NCBI GenBank assembly: GCA_021628825.1
Contig: JAJXRY010000001.1
Coordinates: forward strand, 372,001-436,000
Origin: Lachnospiraceae bacterium
Lineage (GTDB): Bacteria > Bacillota > Clostridia > Lachnospirales > Lachnospiraceae
Direction: 5' to 3'
DNA length: 64,000 bases
The notes beneath the pieces were generated by a model. That model searched no databases, was not told the DNA's origin, and saw only the letters and a program-made list of their open reading frames with translations. Positions 1-10,044 of the stretch are shown in pieces. The position numbers and the translations under genes were made by a program. The first letter of the stretch is position 1. Each line of letters begins with the position of its first letter.

Positions 1-288
1 CAGTCCTTAAGTATTTCCGTAGGACAGCGTAGTCAGGAATATGAACTGGTGGTACCGAACAGCGCCATCCGTGAGGATAACGATGGTAAGTTTATTCTGA
101 CGGTGGAATCCAAGAGCAGTCCGTTAGGAAACCGTTATATTGCAACCCGGGTCGGCGTGGAAGTATTGGCTTCGGATGATAATAATTCTGCAATTTCCGC
201 CCCGCTTTATGGATGGGAATATGTTATTACGACATCCACGAAGCCGGTAGAAGCAGGAAAGCAGGTTCGTCTTGCGGATAACTCCTGA
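1..288 (+). CDS. HlyD/RND-type efflux adaptor, C-terminal part
   Basis: The reading frame is open from base 1, so the gene starts upstream and only about 95 C-terminal residues are present. They contain a VVPNSAI segment followed by short beta-strand-like stretches, which resembles the C-terminal beta-barrel and membrane-proximal part of HlyD/MacA-type membrane fusion proteins. In Gram-positives these proteins link an ABC exporter to the cell wall side. The next gene is a MacB-like membrane protein 58 bases downstream, which fits an exporter operon. The family call rests on a short fragment; the substrate cannot be inferred. Confidence 0.55.
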   Translation, partial: QSLSISVGQRSQEYELVVPNSAIREDNDGKFILTVESKSSPLGNRYIATRVGVEVLASDDNNSAISAPLYGWEYVITTSTKPVEAGKQVRLADNS

Positions 289-346
289 GGAGGAATGCGT
301 TAAGAACCATAAGAAAATGCAGGGCAGTTGAGGAAAGGAATTTACA

Positions 347-1451
347 GTGGGAATAAGGCTTAAACGTTTTTTCTCCAATTTTACAATAAAGCAGATCGTG
401 TTCAGCCTGATGGCGATGGTATCGTTGCTGTTGTTTCTTATTTTAACCATCTGGTCACACCATCTGACCGGTCAGTTGACAGACCAGCAGGCTGCACAGC
501 GATGGGACAAGGACGGGAAAAGTGTTCAAGTAAGCTGCTATTTTACAGATCAGGTGAAGCTTACCGACATGGAGTTTATGGGGTTTTAAAAAGAAGCTTG
601 AACAGATGTTGAAGGAGACACTTCCAGCCGATGAATATAGTGAAGAGAATGACAGACGTCTGGTGGTAGATGGCTATAGTGCCATGGGAAAGGTGACGGT
701 TCTTAGTGAAAAGGGAAAGCTCACTGATGTCGATGCGATTGGAATCGGAGGAGATTATTTCCTGTTTCATCCGGTGAAGCTCCTTTCCGGAGGATATTTT
801 ACCGGCGAGGATCTCATGCAGGACAGTATTATTCTGGATACGGAGGGTGCGTGGCAGCTGTTCGGATCCAATGATATTGTCGGGAAAAGTGTGATGATTG
901 GCGGTGTGCCACATTATGTGGCAGGAGTCATTGAACGGGATGGCAGTAAATTTGCAAAGAGTGCCGGATTAAATAAGACGACGGTGTATCTGTCGGATGA
1001 TTCCCTGCAGGCTTATGGAACAACAGCGGGCATCAGCAATTATGAGGTTCTTGCCCCAAACCCGGTCAGGCATTTCGTCTACAATGCCGTGAAGGATCAG
1101 CTTGGCGTGGCAGAGGATGATATGGTCGTTGTGGAGAACACGACACGGTTCAAGGTGGAGTCGCTGATTCCGGTGATTCTGGAATTCGGCACACGATCCA
1201 TGCAGAATGCCGCAATCCGGTTTCCTTTCTGGGAGAATGTGGCGCGCGGTTATGAAGATGTGTGTGCATTGATTCTGATTTTTCGGTTTTTGTTTTTACT
1301 CATTCCGGGGACGATCCTGATTGTCTTTTTTGTTTGGAAATGGAGGCATCGGACGTTTACCTGGAAAGATTTGGGAAACCGTATCATAGATATAAGGGAT
1401 GGTCTTCGAAAGAAGAGCAGGCGGGAAAAGGAAAAATGGGAGAATTTCTGA
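347..1451 (+). CDS. MacB-like ABC transporter membrane subunit (one frameshift)
   Basis: About 367 residues. A hydrophobic N-terminal segment (about residues 16-36) is followed by an extracytoplasmic domain with a GGDYFLFHPVKLLSGGYF stretch typical of MacB periplasmic core domains. A second hydrophobic segment lies near the C-terminus, then a Lys/Arg-rich tail. The start is GTG preceded by AGGAAAGG. The frame breaks at TTTT 584-587; reading three T's gives GFKKKLEQ and joins both halves. It has one TM at each end instead of the usual four-TM FtsX layout, so it may be an accessory subunit. It probably works with the upstream adaptor. Confidence 0.6.
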
Positions 1452-1476
1452 TTCCCGGAAGGAAAGGAGGACAATT

Positions 1477-3882
1477 ATGAAAAAGGTAATAGTATCGTTA
1501 CTGGCTGTGGCACTTGTGATTGGGTGTTTTGCCGGATGCGGAAAGAAAGAAAAGGGTGACCTGCAGCAACAGGCAGTTTCCAGGGATTATGTGTATAAGC
1601 AGGAGGTTATTACCTATAATGGAAGTGGTACAGCACCCGGCGGACTGATTCAGATCGGGGATAAGGTTTATGGTTACAGCTATGAATGGCGTGAGATGGA
1701 TGGGGCTGTAACGCCAAGAACCGATATCGAGGGCATCGGAAACGCTGAAAAAGAAGCGGAAGCAGAGGATGTCGATATGGCAACAGAAGAGACTGTGGCA
1801 GAACCGGAGCCCGGTACGGAGGAGGCAGCAGAGGACATTGCGGAAAGCTATTCATCCATGATTTTTTATGAAATTCTGGAGGACGGCACCTTTGGGGAAG
1901 GACATGAACTTCAGGGGGCACCGGATCAGTCCTTTAATTCATTTGCAGCAGATTCACAGGGGAATCTTTACTGTCTGCGCAACGTGTATGTATATGATGA
2001 CGGCAGTGATACCAGTGAAGATCTGTATTACTTAGAGCAGAAAACACTGGATGATGAAACCGTGTTCAGTGTAAATCTGAATGAACTTCCGGAAATAAAG
2101 AAGATTGTTGAACAGCAGGGATGGCTTTATATTAATGGACTGTTTGCAGAAGAGGATGCTTTGTATCTTGTCTGCGGAAGCAGCATTCTGAAGTTTGATA
2201 AGAATGGAAACATGGTAGGCAATGTCATCAGACAGGATGCCGGAAATGTATTGGATGGTGCATCTGTTGTCCGTGGCAGAGACGGGAAATATGCAGCCAT
2301 TAATTATGGGGATAATGGAATGAAGGTTTATCCGCTGGATCTTGCAAACGGTACAATCGGAACGGCTGCAGAGCTTGCGGGAAACAGCTACAGCTTCAGC
2401 TTTTATCCGGGGTCCGGATATGATTTCTATGTATCCGATAACTATGCGGTTTATGGATATAACCTTGGGGATACTACCGTTACGAAGCTCATGAGCTATG
2501 TGGATTCCGATATTGATGTCTGGCAGATCAATAATATTATTTCAATCAGTGATACCGAGTTTTATGGTTCGTATTCCAGTGCCTCTGACTGGCAGGATGG
2601 AGTTTCTAAATTTACGAAGGTAGATCCGAAGGATGTCAAGGAGCGTCAGGTGATTACCCTTGCCATGGCAAGCACAGACTGGACGGTAAAAAGCCGGGTA
2701 ATTGAGTTTAATAAAAAGAACGATACCTACCGGATCAGTCTGATTGATTATTCCTCTGAGTCAGGTGAGTATGAGGAAGGCATTTCCAGAATGAATACGG
2801 ATATCATATCCGGTAAAGTGCCCGATATTATCCTGCTGGATGATTCCATGCCAACGGACAGTTATATCAGTAAAGGCCTGTTTGCAGATCTTCTTCCCAT
2901 TATCGAAAAAGATGAGGAGATTGACCGTAATGACCTGATGCCGAATGTAATTGATGCATTTTCCAGGGACGGAAAGCTATATCGTCTTATACCGTCTTAT
3001 TCTATAAGAACGATTGTTGCAAAGACCTCAGATGTCGGGGAAGAACGTGGCTGGACTGTAGAAGAGGCGATGGCTCTCTGGGACTCCAAGCCGGAAGGAA
3101 CGGAGTTTATTGCAGGGGCAACCAGAAGTGAGATGCTGAATATGTGTATGAGCTTTGCCGGCAGCCAGTTTGTGGATTACAGTACAGGGGATTGTGATTT
3201 TAACAATGAAGGATTTCTGAATTTATTGGAATTCCTGAAACGCTTCCCGGTTGAAATTTCTGATGATTATTATACCGATGAATATTGGAGTTCCTATGAC
3301 AGCCTGTGGAGAACCGGAAAGGTCATTACCCAGCAGATGTATCTGGGTGATTTCCGTAATCTCAACTATACAGAGAAGGGGACCTTCGGGGAACCGATTA
3401 CCATGATTGGCTTTCCTTCCACAGATCAGGATGGCTCCGTTCTTGTACCGACCATGCAGTTTGCAATTTCTGCAAAGTCAAAGAATCAGGATGCTGCGTG
3501 GCAGTTCCTGAGGTATTATCTGACAGAAGACTATCAGAATGAAGCACCCGGATTTCCTCTCAGCATGAAGGTATTGGAGAAACGGGCCGAGGAAGCCATG
3601 GATCGTCCTTATTATATGGATGAGAATGGAAATAAGGAATATTATGATGATATTATCTATATTGATGATGTAGAGGTTACGATCGATCCGATGACCCGGG
3701 AAGAGGTGGATCACTTTATGGAGATCCTTAAGACCTTTAAGAATGTCGGTCGATATGATGATACACTGATTAATATCATTTCCGAAGAGGCAGAGCCTTA
3801 TTTTAACGGACAGAAGAATGCAGGTGAGGTTGCACAGATTATCCAGAACCGTGCACAGATTTATCTTCACGAGATACAATAA
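1477..3882 (+). CDS. Extracellular solute-binding lipoprotein with large N-terminal domain
   Basis: 801 residues, intact. The ATG follows GGAAAGGAGG at good spacing. A lipoprotein signal peptide ends in the lipobox FAGC (Cys about residue 19-20), so the protein should be anchored outside the membrane. Residues about 400-800 look like a family 1 ABC solute-binding protein (sugar type), with VITLAMASTDWTV at the start of the fold and a C-terminal region typical of these proteins. Residues about 60-400 are acidic at first and then contain repeated short beta-strand segments, perhaps a propeller. No permease genes adjoin it, and the ligand is unknown. A sensory diguanylate cyclase follows after 30 bases, so it may act as a ligand receptor instead of a transporter part. 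Confidence 0.75.
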   Translation: MKKVIVSLLAVALVIGCFAGCGKKEKGDLQQQAVSRDYVYKQEVITYNGSGTAPGGLIQIGDKVYGYSYEWREMDGAVTPRTDIEGIGNAEKEAEAEDVDMATEETVAEPEPGTEEAAEDIAESYSSMIFYEILEDGTFGEGHELQGAPDQSFNSFAADSQGNLYCLRNVYVYDDGSDTSEDLYYLEQKTLDDETVFSVNLNELPEIKKIVEQQGWLYINGLFAEEDALYLVCGSSILKFDKNGNMVGNVIRQDAGNVLDGASVVRGRDGKYAAINYGDNGMKVYPLDLANGTIGTAAELAGNSYSFSFYPGSGYDFYVSDNYAVYGYNLGDTTVTKLMSYVDSDIDVWQINNIISISDTEFYGSYSSASDWQDGVSKFTKVDPKDVKERQVITLAMASTDWTVKSRVIEFNKKNDTYRISLIDYSSESGEYEEGISRMNTDIISGKVPDIILLDDSMPTDSYISKGLFADLLPIIEKDEEIDRNDLMPNVIDAFSRDGKLYRLIPSYSIRTIVAKTSDVGEERGWTVEEAMALWDSKPEGTEFIAGATRSEMLNMCMSFAGSQFVDYSTGDCDFNNEGFLNLLEFLKRFPVEISDDYYTDEYWSSYDSLWRTGKVITQQMYLGDFRNLNYTEKGTFGEPITMIGFPSTDQDGSVLVPTMQFAISAKSKNQDAAWQFLRYYLTEDYQNEAPGFPLSMKVLEKRAEEAMDRPYYMDENGNKEYYDDIIYIDDVEVTIDPMTREEVDHFMEILKTFKNVGRYDDTLINIISEEAEPYFNGQKNAGEVAQIIQNRAQIYLHEIQ

Positions 3883-3912
3883 AGAAACAGGGGAATGATC
3901 AGGGAGAACGGA

Positions 3913-5226
3913 ATGAAAAAGCTGAAAGTGACAAAACTGCATGGTAAGTTTCTGGCGATGAATCTGCTTCCCATTATACTGATGGGGCTTGTCATTACCA
4001 TATTCAGTGCTAACCGGTTCGCAGCATCCATGTACCACGAGGTTCAGGGGGGATTAATGGATCTTTGCAATACGATTCAGGTAACTATAGATGAACTGTA
4101 TCCCGGAGCATATCATGTGGTAGAAACGGAAAATGCAATTTATTTTATGAAGGGAGAGCATGTCCTTAATGGGGATTATGAGCTGATCGATTCTGTTAAA
4201 AAGGTTACCAACGTGGATATTACACTTTTTTATCAGGATATCCGGGTAGCAACAACGCTTGAGAACCATAAGGGTGAGCGTGCGGTCGGGACGCAGGTAA
4301 GCCCTGTGGTAAAGCGGGACGTATTAGATAAGGCTGACGATATGTTTTATTCATCTGTTATGGTCGAGGATGAGAGCTATTTTGCCTATTATGCACCGTT
4401 GTTTGCGGAGGATGGAAGCTGTATCGGAATGATTTTTGTTGCGCAGCCTTCGGCGAATGTGGAGCGGCTGATTCGCAATTCCATTACGCCTATGGTTGTG
4501 ATTGCAACTCTTGTTATGATTCTGGTTGCATTTGTGACCATCCACTACACAACAGTCCTTGTAGATACGATTAAGAAGATCGAAACATATATGGCGAATA
4601 TTGCAAAGGGACACCTTCATGATGCGTTGGATTATGAGGTGTTAAAGCGTGACGATGAGCTGGGAGAGATGGGAAGAAATGCGGTTCGTATGCAGAAGTC
4701 TCTGCGGGAGTTTGTGGAAGAGGACACCTTAACCGGACTCAATAACCGCCGCTGTGGAGAAAAAAAGCTGCAGCAGACTTATGAGGACTATGTGAAGCGG
4801 GGTATCAGCTATTGTGTGGCACTTGGAGATATTGACTTCTTTAAGCGGGTCAATGATACCTATGGTCATGACTGTGGAGATGTGGTGCTGACCGAAATTG
4901 CAAAGAGACTGAAATATTTTATGCGTGGCAAGGGCTATGCGGTGCGATGGGGTGGTGAGGAATTTCTGCTGGTCTTTCCGGAATTCCATATTGATGAAGC
5001 AGAAGAGGTAATGAATGAATTTATCCATGAACTGGATGCACATTCGGTTTCCTATAAAGAGGAGATTGAAGTTCATGTTACAATGACCTTTGGTATTGTG
5101 GAAGCCGGAGAACAGTTCCCTAATATTGACAGCATGGTAAGCGGTGCGGACCGGCGGCTTTATATCGGAAAACAGAACGGACGGAATCAGGTTGTGGCAG
5201 AAGAACAATCAGAACAAGATTTGTAA
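3913..5226 (+). CDS. Membrane-bound diguanylate cyclase (Cache-HAMP-GGDEF)
   Basis: 437 residues from the ATG at 3913, which has AGGGAG upstream; an in-frame ATG at 3895 is less well placed. Order: TM about residues 14-36, extracytoplasmic Cache-like sensor to about 190, TM about 195-217, HAMP-like linker, GGDEF domain from about 280. The active-site motif is RWGGEEF, so c-di-GMP synthesis is expected. The product-inhibition site five residues before it reads RGKG where RxxD is usual, so feedback inhibition is probably absent. It lies just after the solute-binding lipoprotein, and a PilZ protein is encoded near 36 kb. Confidence 0.88.
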   Translation: MKKLKVTKLHGKFLAMNLLPIILMGLVITIFSANRFAASMYHEVQGGLMDLCNTIQVTIDELYPGAYHVVETENAIYFMKGEHVLNGDYELIDSVKKVTNVDITLFYQDIRVATTLENHKGERAVGTQVSPVVKRDVLDKADDMFYSSVMVEDESYFAYYAPLFAEDGSCIGMIFVAQPSANVERLIRNSITPMVVIATLVMILVAFVTIHYTTVLVDTIKKIETYMANIAKGHLHDALDYEVLKRDDELGEMGRNAVRMQKSLREFVEEDTLTGLNNRRCGEKKLQQTYEDYVKRGISYCVALGDIDFFKRVNDTYGHDCGDVVLTEIAKRLKYFMRGKGYAVRWGGEEFLLVFPEFHIDEAEEVMNEFIHELDAHSVSYKEEIEVHVTMTFGIVEAGEQFPNIDSMVSGADRRLYIGKQNGRNQVVAEEQSEQDL

Positions 5227-5348
5227 TCTTTTGTAATGGATTTGAAAAGACATCCTCCGGTAAAAAGGCTATACTGTAATTGGAAAGATTGCGTTCATTG
5301 GGAAAGCACTGGACAATTTACAGACAGCAAAAGAATGGAGGATAAAGA

Positions 5349-5997
5349 GTGAATCCAGTTTTCGAACAAATGAGCCGGATCGGGATTGTTCCGGTCATTG
5401 CATTAGAGGATGCAGGAGATGCAGCACCTTTGGCGGAAGCATTATTAAAGGGTGGAATTTCCTGTGCGGAGGTGACGTTCCGGACGGCTGCCGCAGAAGA
5501 GATGATTCGGAAGATGAGTGAAGAATATCCGGAAATGCTGGTCGGGGCAGGACCGGTACTGACCACCGAACAGGCAGACCGTGCGGTTGCAGCAGGTGCG
5601 AAGTTTATCGTAAGCCCCGGATTAAATCCGGTAACCGTAAAGTATTGTCAGGAAAAGGAGATCCCGGTGATTCCCGGAATCATGACTCCGTCGGAAATTG
5701 AACTGGCGTTAAGTCTTGGACTTACGGAAGTGAAGTTTTTCCCGGCAGAAGCGGCAGGCGGTATTAAGATGATTCAGGCAATGAGTGCACCCTACGGCAA
5801 TGTCCGTTTCATGCCAACAGGTGGAATCAGCCTTGCCAATATGGAGGACTATTTAAGCTTTCCAAAGGTATTTGCCTGTGGAGGAAGCTGGATGGTAAAG
5901 AAGGATCTGATTCAGGCAGGTGCGTTTGACCGGATTACGGAATTAAGCCGTCAGGCCGTACAGAAGAAGGAGGAAATCCGCTCATGTCAAAAAGTAG
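5349..5997 (+). CDS. eda: KDPG/KHG aldolase
   Basis: About 215 residues. It cleaves 2-keto-3-deoxy-6-phosphogluconate to pyruvate and glyceraldehyde 3-phosphate. Visible family signatures are the N-terminal GIVPVIALED, the EVTFRT motif with the catalytic Glu, VGAGPVLT, the Schiff-base Lys in EVKFFPAE, and the MPTGGI phosphate-binding loop. The start is GTG with GGAGG eight bases upstream. As given, the frame runs on into the sugar kinase. With four A's instead of five at 5989-5993 it ends CQK-stop at 5997 and overlaps the kinase start, the normal arrangement. It acts with kdgK in hexuronate breakdown. Confidence 0.9.
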
Positions 5998-7021
5998 TTA
6001 CGATGGGGGAAATTATGCTTCGGCTGTCGACCCCGAATTTTTGGAAAGGTTTATTCAGGCAGATGGAATTTGATATTCATTATGGAGGTGGAGAGGCGAA
6101 TGTTGCCGTATCCCTTGCCAATTATGGATACGATACCGAATATGTGACGGCCGTACCCGACAACGAGATCGGGGAATGTGCCGTAGCTGCATTGCGTAAG
6201 TACAATGTAGGAACGAAATACATTGCACGCTGTGGGGAACGTCTTGGTATTTATTATCTGGAATCCGGTTCTGCCATGCGCCCGTCCAAGGTGGTGTATG
6301 ACCGTGCTCATTCCTCGATTTCCACCGCAACAGAGCAGGAGTTTGATTTTGATGCGATTTTTGCGGATGCAGACTGGTTCCATTTTACCGGAATCACCCC
6401 GGCTATCTCGGATTCAGCGGCAGAGCTTACCGAGAAAGCACTGATTGCAGCTAAAAAGCATGGCGTGAAGGTTTCGGTGGATCTGAATTTCCGTAAGAAG
6501 CTGTGGACGTCCGAAAAGGCACAGCGTGTCATGACCGGCCTCATGAAATATGTGGATGTCTGCATTGGAAACGAAGAGGATGCGGAACTCGTACTTGGCT
6601 TTAAACCGGCGCAGCCCGATGTAGTAAGCGGAAATCTCGAGCTTGCCGGATATCGATCGATTTTTTTGAACAGATGGTAGAAAAGTTTGGATTTGAATAT
6701 TGTGTTTCTTCCTTACGTGTGAGTCATTCCGCTTCCGATAACGGATGGTCGGCGTGCATGTATGCAAGGGATACGAAGGAGTTCTATCATTCCAAAGAAT
6801 ACCAGATCCGCCCGATTGTGGACCGCGTAGGTGGTGGAGATTCCTTCGCAGCCGGTGTGATCTGCGGATTGCTGGATGGTAAGAAATTTCAGGATGCATT
6901 GGAGTTTGCGGTAGCAGCTTCTGCATTAAAGCATACGATTCCGGGTGACTTTAATCTGGTATCAAGGAAGGAAGTGGAAACCCTGGCAGGGGGAGATGCT
7001 TCCGGAAGAGTACAACGATAG
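5984..7021 (+). CDS. kdgK: 2-keto-3-deoxygluconate kinase (PfkB family), two frameshifts
   Basis: About 340 residues after correction. It phosphorylates KDG to KDPG, the substrate of Eda. The ATG at 5984 gives MSKVVTMGEIMLRLSTP once the extra A at 5989-5993 is removed. HYGGGEANVAVSLA is the substrate-binding segment of PfkB sugar kinases, and DRVGGGDSFAAGV carries the catalytic Asp and anion hole. A second break is at T7 6661-6667; five T's give YRSIFEQMVEK. The start overlaps the end of eda, indicating translational coupling. Two inverted repeats follow the stop. Confidence 0.88.
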
Positions 7022-7070
7022 CCAGAGAGCAGATCGGAATTGTGTATTTCCAGAAAGTAATGAAAGAAAG

Positions 7071-7098
7071 GCCGGTGCATACCATACGATGCACCGGC
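7071..7098. terminator. Hairpin between convergent kdgK and uxaC
   Basis: A perfect 10-bp stem (GCCGGTGCAT / ATGCACCGGC) with an 8-base loop lies 50 bases after the kdgK stop, followed by ATTTTAT. It probably terminates kdgK transcripts; the T stretch is weak. Confidence 0.6.
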
Positions 7099-7115
7099 TG
7101 ATTTTATGCTGCCAT

Positions 7116-7133
7116 GCATATGAGAAAATGATC
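7116..7133 (+). repeat. Short dispersed motif, copy 1
   Basis: GCATATGAGAAAATGATC occurs here and identically at 60046-60063, in both cases a few bases after a terminator hairpin. A shorter relative (GCATATGGGAGAATA) is at 45424, also just after a terminator. Confidence 0.7.
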
Positions 7134-7151
7134 CAGTGGATCATTTTTGAG
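7125..7151. terminator. Bidirectional terminator of uxaC/kdgK
   Basis: AAAATGATCC pairs perfectly with GGATCATTTT around a 3-base loop; it has T's after the stem on the plus strand and A's before it, so it can stop transcription from both sides. It lies 17 bases beyond the uxaC stop. Its left arm is part of an 18-base motif repeated at 60046. Confidence 0.7.
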
Positions 7152-7167
7152 TTTTGATAAAAGGTAT

Positions 7168-8598
7168 CTACTCTTGGATGGTTTCATCCACCGGAAGATT
7201 GAAGCCGAAATAGCGGACAGCATTCCGGTAGGAAATATCTTTTACAATTTCTTTTAAGGTTGCAAGGTCATCCGGAAATTCTCCGTTTTCCACCAGTTCA
7301 CCAAGCAGATTACAAAGAATCCGTCGGAAGTATTCATGTCTCGTGTAGGAGATAAAGCTGCGGGAGTCGGTCAGCATTCCAACAAAGCCGGACAGGTTGC
7401 CGGAGGCAGCCAGAGATAATAACTGGTTCTGCATGCCGTTCTTGTGATCGTTAAACCACCAGGCGCTTCCATGCTGCAGCTTCGATACCGCAGTCGAATC
7501 CTGGAAGCATCCCATGATACAGTCGATCGCTTCGTTGTCGTGTGGATTGAGACTATATAGGATAGTCTTCGGAAGTTCATCGGTTTCACACAGGGCGTTT
7601 AAAAATTCTGCCAGTGTGGAAACCGGAGCGGAATCCCCAATGCTGTCAAAGCCGGTATCGGCACCGATGCGTGCAAACATCTTGTGATTGTTGTCACGAC
7701 GTACCCCATAGTGAAGCTGCATCACCCAATTGCGGTGTTGGTATTCCCGTCCGAGGAAAAGCAGGAGAGCCGTTTCATATTGCAGTTCCTCCTGTGCATC
7801 CACCATTTGTCCCTGCATGCGTTTTGCAAAGATTTCCTCAACAAGGGAATCGGAAGCAGGAGAGAACATGACATAAGGCAGTCCGTGGTCACTGACGAGA
7901 CATCCTCTTTCGGCAAAATAATCCATCCGGAGGGAGAGAGCCTTTTTCAGATCCTCAAAGGTGGTAATTGAGATCCCGGAAACCTCCGCAAGGGTATGAA
8001 TGTAATCCGGAAAATCCGATTTCCCGATGGAAACCGCGCGATCAGGACGCCATGCCGGAAGAACCTGAACCGGGAAGCTTTCATCCTTTGCAAGCTGCAT
8101 ATGGTATTCGAGGGAATCCACCGGATCATCCGTAGTACAAAGCAGGGTAACGTGGGAGCGTTCGATGATGGAGCGGGCACTCATGGAAGGATCGGCAAGC
8201 TTTTCATTACAGAGGTTCCAGACCTGCTCTGCGGTATCTTTATTCAGAATGCCATGGTAATCAAAGTAACGCTGCAATTCCAGATGGCTCCAGTGATAGA
8301 GCGGATTGCCGACTGCTCTGCCAAGAACTTCTGCCCATTTGAAGAATTTCTCCTTATCCGGAGCATCGCCGGTGATGAAGTGTTCCTCCACACCGCAGGC
8401 ACGCATGAAACGCCACTTATAATGATCGCCGCCAAGCCACAGAGAGGTGATATTGTCAAAATGATAATCTTCGGCAATTTCCTTCGGACTGATATGGCAG
8501 TGATAATCCAGAATCGGCATCGTTTCCGCCGCCTCGTGGTAAAGCTTTCGTGCAGTTTCGCTATGTAATAAGAAATCCTGATCCATAAACGGTTTCAT
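7168..8598 (-). CDS. uxaC: Glucuronate isomerase (uronate isomerase)
   Basis: 476 residues, intact. It isomerises D-glucuronate to fructuronate and galacturonate to tagaturonate at the head of hexuronate catabolism. The metal-binding DYHCHISPKEIAED motif near residue 30 and the overall length match UxaC of the amidohydrolase superfamily. The ATG has GGAGG upstream (AAATGGAGGTATTTC on the minus strand). It converges on eda-kdgK, whose products work further down the same pathway. uxaB and uxuA, which would close the pathway, are not in the window. It follows tmcAL by 17 bases on the same strand, so it may be read from that gene. Confidence 0.95.
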   Translation of the reverse strand: MKPFMDQDFLLHSETARKLYHEAAETMPILDYHCHISPKEIAEDYHFDNITSLWLGGDHYKWRFMRACGVEEHFITGDAPDKEKFFKWAEVLGRAVGNPLYHWSHLELQRYFDYHGILNKDTAEQVWNLCNEKLADPSMSARSIIERSHVTLLCTTDDPVDSLEYHMQLAKDESFPVQVLPAWRPDRAVSIGKSDFPDYIHTLAEVSGISITTFEDLKKALSLRMDYFAERGCLVSDHGLPYVMFSPASDSLVEEIFAKRMQGQMVDAQEELQYETALLLFLGREYQHRNWVMQLHYGVRRDNNHKMFARIGADTGFDSIGDSAPVSTLAEFLNALCETDELPKTILYSLNPHDNEAIDCIMGCFQDSTAVSKLQHGSAWWFNDHKNGMQNQLLSLAASGNLSGFVGMLTDSRSFISYTRHEYFRRILCNLLGELVENGEFPDDLATLKEIVKDISYRNAVRYFGFNLPVDETIQE

Positions 8599-8615
8599 GA
8601 AATACCTCCATTTCT

Positions 8616-9878
8616 TTACCAGACAATCGGGGACTGCTGGTATTCATTGTGTAATAGTGTCTGATTTTTTTGCTGGAAGCAACGGCTTCGTAAGTATGGG
8701 CGATGCGGACATCTTCCTTAAACAGGGACAATCCGTCGCCGGATAACAGGGAAGAAGCATCGGCCGGCTTTGCAATCAGCGGGATCTCACTTTCCTTCTT
8801 GATCCGGTTTAAAAGAGAGGAAGCGCTCTTACGGAAGCCTAGGAGCCTTGCGTAGGGAATCTGTAAACAAGCGTCAGAATCCTTAAGAAAGGCCTGGGTC
8901 TTTCGCAGATCAAGCAGAATGTGCATCAGTACACGGCTGATCCGGGTATAGGTGAGATCCCTGGACTTCAATAGCTGGCAAAAGCCGGTGAAATCACGGT
9001 ATTCCGGAAGATGCTTCGCAATCTTCAGGGAAAGATCCTCACTGCAGTCTTCGAAGCAGGAGTAGCCGTCTGCCTGATCGGAGAGCAGTTTGTAATGCAG
9101 AAGAAGGGAAAAAAATCTGCTTCGGAGATTCCATAATGAATGTCCGGATCCGACTTCCAGATCGGGAGGACCTGTGCCGGAATCTGGGAGACAAAGAGGG
9201 TATCTTTGAGGAGAGAATCCAAAGAATTCTCATGTGTCTCGGCTGCCTTGCGGAGTGCAGAGGCAGAAGAATAGCTTCCGGAATCCGCAGAAAGCTGTGG
9301 GCTGTGGTAGCCTTCCCCGTTTCGCAGAATCGAAACCGATGTAATGGTGCTGTTACGGCGGATCAACGACTTACAGTACTCAATTCCAAGGATGTTATTT
9401 GGCAAGAACATGGTGCTGGAAGGATCCTGCATGGCATTCTGGACAGCAGACGGGTAGGAAAGCCCCTGCTTCTGGCAGGAAGCGAGCACTTTACGGTATT
9501 CCGGATCCTGCTCCAAGGTAAGCTGTTTTTGTGCATAGTAGGAAAGCTGCGTGGCATTCCCGCATTCGCTTCCGAAAGAAAGCAGGTCGACCACGCGAAG
9601 ACGGTCGATCAGGGAAACGGCCCCTTCGGCAAACCCCTCGGCACTGGAAAGGGCATAGCGCGAGGGCAGCTCAAGCACGACATCGGCACCCCCTGCAAGA
9701 GCCATTTTTGCACGGAGATATTTGTTCATCATTGCCGGGGCACCACGCTGTACGAAGTCTCCGCTCATGACAACGATGATGTAATCGGCCTCTGCCATGG
9801 CACGGGTTTTTTTAATAAATGATATTCATGTCCCTTGTGAAATGGGTTGTATTCGGCAATTACTGCGGCTGTTTTCAT
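8616..9878 (-). CDS. tmcAL: tRNA(Met) cytidine acetate ligase (three frameshifts)
   Basis: About 415 residues after correction; YlbM/DUF795 family, which activates acetate with ATP to acetylate the wobble cytidine of elongator tRNA-Met. The N-terminus reads MKTAAVIAEYNPFHKGHEYHL with the nucleotidyltransferase HxGH motif, then VVMSGDFVQRGAPAM. Frames break at three 7-base runs: 9807-9813, 9109-9115 and 8665-8671. Five bases at each give continuous family-like sequence, ending NEYQQSPIVW-stop at 8616 just before uxaC. It diverges from pta; tmcAL next to pta-ackA is a common Firmicute arrangement, and acetate links them. Confidence 0.88.
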
Positions 9879-9984
9879 GGTCTACTCCTTTTTACCCACT
9901 ATATCATAGGGAAGGTGGGATCAGCAATTTAAAAAAGAGGTGAAAATGTTTCGAAAATTGCACAAAGTTTTTACATGTGGGGAC

Positions 9985-10013
9985 TTGTCGGAAAAGGCAG
10001 AATGGGCTATTAT
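9985..10013 (+). promoter_or_regulatory. Sigma-A-type promoter of pta
   Basis: TTGTCG and TATTAT are separated by 17 bases and lie 32 bases upstream of the pta start codon. Confidence 0.65.
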
Positions 10014-10044
10014 TTTTACATAAGCTGTGAAAGGAGACAGTGTG

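Noticed and set aside
5242..5275. Promoter upstream of eda (TTGAAA and TATACT)
   Set aside because: The spacer is 22 bases, too long for a confident sigma-A promoter.
5349..6680. Bifunctional Eda-KdgK fusion protein
   Set aside because: A single extra A at 5989-5993 explains it; without it both genes have normal, overlapping ends.
8561..8971. TmcAL C-terminus running into the uxaC coding region (ending GSGFLIT)
   Set aside because: Reading five bases at the 7-base run 8665-8671 gives the family-like ending and a stop just before uxaC.
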